DNA of 64,000 nt from CAZWSX01 sp964636985. Lineage in GTDB: Bacteria > Planctomycetota > Planctomycetia > Pirellulales > Pirellulaceae. Position numbers and translations under genes: made by a program. The notes beneath the pieces were generated by a model that did no database searches, had not been told where the DNA came from, and saw nothing but the letters and a program-made list of their open reading frames with translations. Every line of letters starts with the position of its first letter. Within the stretch, counting starts at the first letter, position 1. The DNA lies in the NCBI GenBank assembly GCA_964636985.1, contig CAZWSX010000015.1:62001-126000 (forward strand). The letters are read 5' to 3'. This document shows positions 62,495-64,000 of the stretch, one piece after another.

Positions 62495-62628
62495 GAACGG
62501 TCGCCCGGGTCCACATCCTTCGCTTGTCGCATCCTGCGCGCAAGCGTTCGTCAAAGCGGAGGCGAATGCTAGGACGAGCTACCGCCAGGGGCAATGCCGC
62601 GAGAATGTAGAAATTACAAGCAAGTCGC

Positions 62629-64000
62629 TTACTTCGGCTGAAATTCCGGATCGCCGAACTGCCACAAGAAGAACGACCACACATCGGCGTTCTCTTCCTG
62701 CCGCTGCCGCTTGGTAGAGCCGATTCCGTGCCCAGCGTGATAGTCGACGCGAAACAAAACCGGCTTGCCGCTCGCCGTCGCGGCTTGAAACCGCGCCGCT
62801 GCCTTGGCCGACTCCCACGGTTCGACGCGCGGGTCGTTCACCCCGTGCGTGAGGATGATCGCGGGATACTTCTCGCCATCTTTGATCTGGTGCAGCGTGC
62901 TCATGGCGAGCAGCCCCTCGAACTCGTCCTTTTTGGTAAGCGTTCCAAACTCGGGGATATTCGGTGGGCCATTCATCGTCGTCTCGAAGCGGAGCATATC
63001 GGTGCAGCCAACCGCGATCTGCGCCGCGGCGAACAAATCGGGACGCTCCGTGATCGCTCGGCCGATGAGGATTCCGCCGGCGCTTCCTCCTTTGCCTGCC
63101 AGTTTGCTTCGAGAGGTGTAGCCTTCCTTCACCAGGTATTCGGCGCAGGCAATGAAGTCCTTCCAGGTGTTGGGCTTGGTCATCTTTCGGCCCGCGTGAT
63201 GCCACTCTTTTCCGAAGGCTCCGCCGCCGCGAACGTGGGCAGTCGCCAGCACGCCGCCACGTTCCAGCCAAGCCAGTTCCGAGGGATCGAAATCGACCGA
63301 CGACGTTGCTCCATAGGCCCCATAGCCCGACAAGATTGTCGGATTGGTTCCATCCAGCTTGATGTCCTTGCGACAGACGATGGAGAGCGGAACTTTCACG
63401 CCGTCGTGGCTGGGAACCATCACTTCGACCGACTTGAGGCCCTCGGGGTGATCGAACTTCCCTTCTGCTGCCAGCTTCGTATCAATCAATCGATGCGCCT
63501 GCGGGTCCCACCGATAAATCCGGCCGGCGCTCGTCCACGATTGCGTTTCGATCAAAACGCCAGGCAAATCGGCGCGAACCGAGATCACCGCCCCTGAGAT
63601 CTCTCCCTCCGGCAACTCGATCCCTTCCGGCTTGGCAGACGTGTAGGGGACGCGCAGCACACGATTCGGCACACCATCGAGAATGCCGACGTACAAGGCG
63701 TCCTGCGCCGCGGCCACCGATTCGACGACATATTTGGCCGCGGGAATGATGGTCGCGGCCTTGGTGAGATCCGGCTTCTCAAGAGAAGACCGCACCACTT
63801 TGAATCGCGGCGCCTCGCTGGCGGTCACCAGGTAAATGTCATCGCCGTGTAGGCCGTACTCCGTTACTTGATCGGCGCGGCCGCAGACTTTGGTCCACTT
63901 CGCGTTCGAACTTCCCAGGGAAGCCAGCGGCATCGTGTAGAGCGAAATATCGGTCTCGTCGCCGTGCTTCACCTGGCCAATCGCCCAAGGGCATCCGGGC
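62629..64000 (-). CDS. Prolyl oligopeptidase family serine peptidase (N-terminus outside the window)
   Basis: The frame is open from the right edge (...CPWAIGQ preceding VKHGDETD) to a stop at 62629, giving about 457 residues. The visible part of the propeller domain ends near ETQSWTSAGRIYRWDP; the catalytic alpha/beta hydrolase domain follows, with LSGYGAYGATSSVDF, GKGGSAGGILIG (catalytic Ser in GGSAGG), GVNDPRVEPWES (Asp) and HAGHGIGSTKR (His). Such enzymes cleave short peptides after proline. Whether it has a signal peptide cannot be told. Confidence 0.93.
   Translation of the reverse strand, partial: PGCPWAIGQVKHGDETDISLYTMPLASLGSSNAKWTKVCGRADQVTEYGLHGDDIYLVTASEAPRFKVVRSSLEKPDLTKAATIIPAAKYVVESVAAAQDALYVGILDGVPNRVLRVPYTSAKPEGIELPEGEISGAVISVRADLPGVLIETQSWTSAGRIYRWDPQAHRLIDTKLAAEGKFDHPEGLKSVEVMVPSHDGVKVPLSIVCRKDIKLDGTNPTILSGYGAYGATSSVDFDPSELAWLERGGVLATAHVRGGGAFGKEWHHAGRKMTKPNTWKDFIACAEYLVKEGYTSRSKLAGKGGSAGGILIGRAITERPDLFAAAQIAVGCTDMLRFETTMNGPPNIPEFGTLTKKDEFEGLLAMSTLHQIKDGEKYPAIILTHGVNDPRVEPWESAKAAARFQAATASGKPVLFRVDYHAGHGIGSTKRQRQEENADVWSFFLWQFGDPEFQPK

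Noticed and set aside
1..64000. Transfer RNA genes, CRISPR arrays, insertion sequences or prophage genes anywhere in the window.
   Set aside because: No cloverleaf with a conserved T-loop, no regularly spaced repeats and no transposase, integrase or phage structural gene were seen on reading both strands.

Overview
The window looks like a chromosomal segment of a planctomycete, most likely of the Pirellulales group. This rests on gene content. There is a large secreted protein with cytochrome-like CxxCH motifs and DUF1549/LamG/DUF1553 domains (6160-9186), a Tat-exported DUF1501 protein (23494-24927), a DUF1080 protein, a type I sulfatase, NIPSNAP and ThuA-like proteins, a Hanks-type kinase with a leucine-rich sensor part, and many GC-rich genes with secreted products. 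No tRNA, rRNA, CRISPR array, transposase, integrase or restriction system was found. Both ends cut a gene: a PQQ-propeller protein on the left and a prolyl oligopeptidase on the right.

Layout. 1-13 kb: sugar isomerase-like and PQQ genes, a large unknown secreted protein, DUF1080 hydrolase, moeA, the DUF1549/DUF1553 protein, a sulfatase, a pair of related membrane proteins sharing an unusual RFF/EEG motif, and a secreted CAP-domain protein. 14-21 kb: alpha/beta hydrolase, a hybrid histidine kinase followed by an HD-GYP response regulator, and a CocE-type hydrolase. 20.6-23.3 kb: an AT-richer island holding one gene, a fusion of a degenerate PfkB/HldE-like domain with an AAA+ ATPase. 23-33 kb: DUF1501, a DUF4139-like protein, a triplicated secretin-N-like protein broken by a one-base frameshift, a GH28 glycosidase, NIPSNAP, ThuA. 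33-45 kb: cutA, a PilT-type ATPase, an ABC-2 export operon with a large accessory membrane protein, and a HerA-like ATPase. 45-64 kb: zinc-ribbon and coiled-coil envelope proteins, NHL propeller, Ser/Thr kinase, ribBA, FGE-like protein, BCS1-like AAA protein, a leucine-rich lipoprotein, a zinc-ribbon/PEGA/thioredoxin-like/trypsin fusion, a MoxR ATPase, AhpD-like protein, OmpA-like lipoprotein and the oligopeptidase.

Much of the window therefore serves sugar and sulfated-polymer breakdown, cell-envelope work and signalling. The most unusual items are the PfkB-like/AAA fusion, the RFF-motif protein pair, and a family of short palindromes with compensatory base changes that each sit just 3' of a stop codon, most in the same orientation as the gene, suggesting a shared 3'-end or terminator element. 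A single-base deletion in a C-run at 27553-27556 splits an otherwise intact gene. Many genes start with GTG or TTG; where a Shine-Dalgarno sequence decides the start this is noted.
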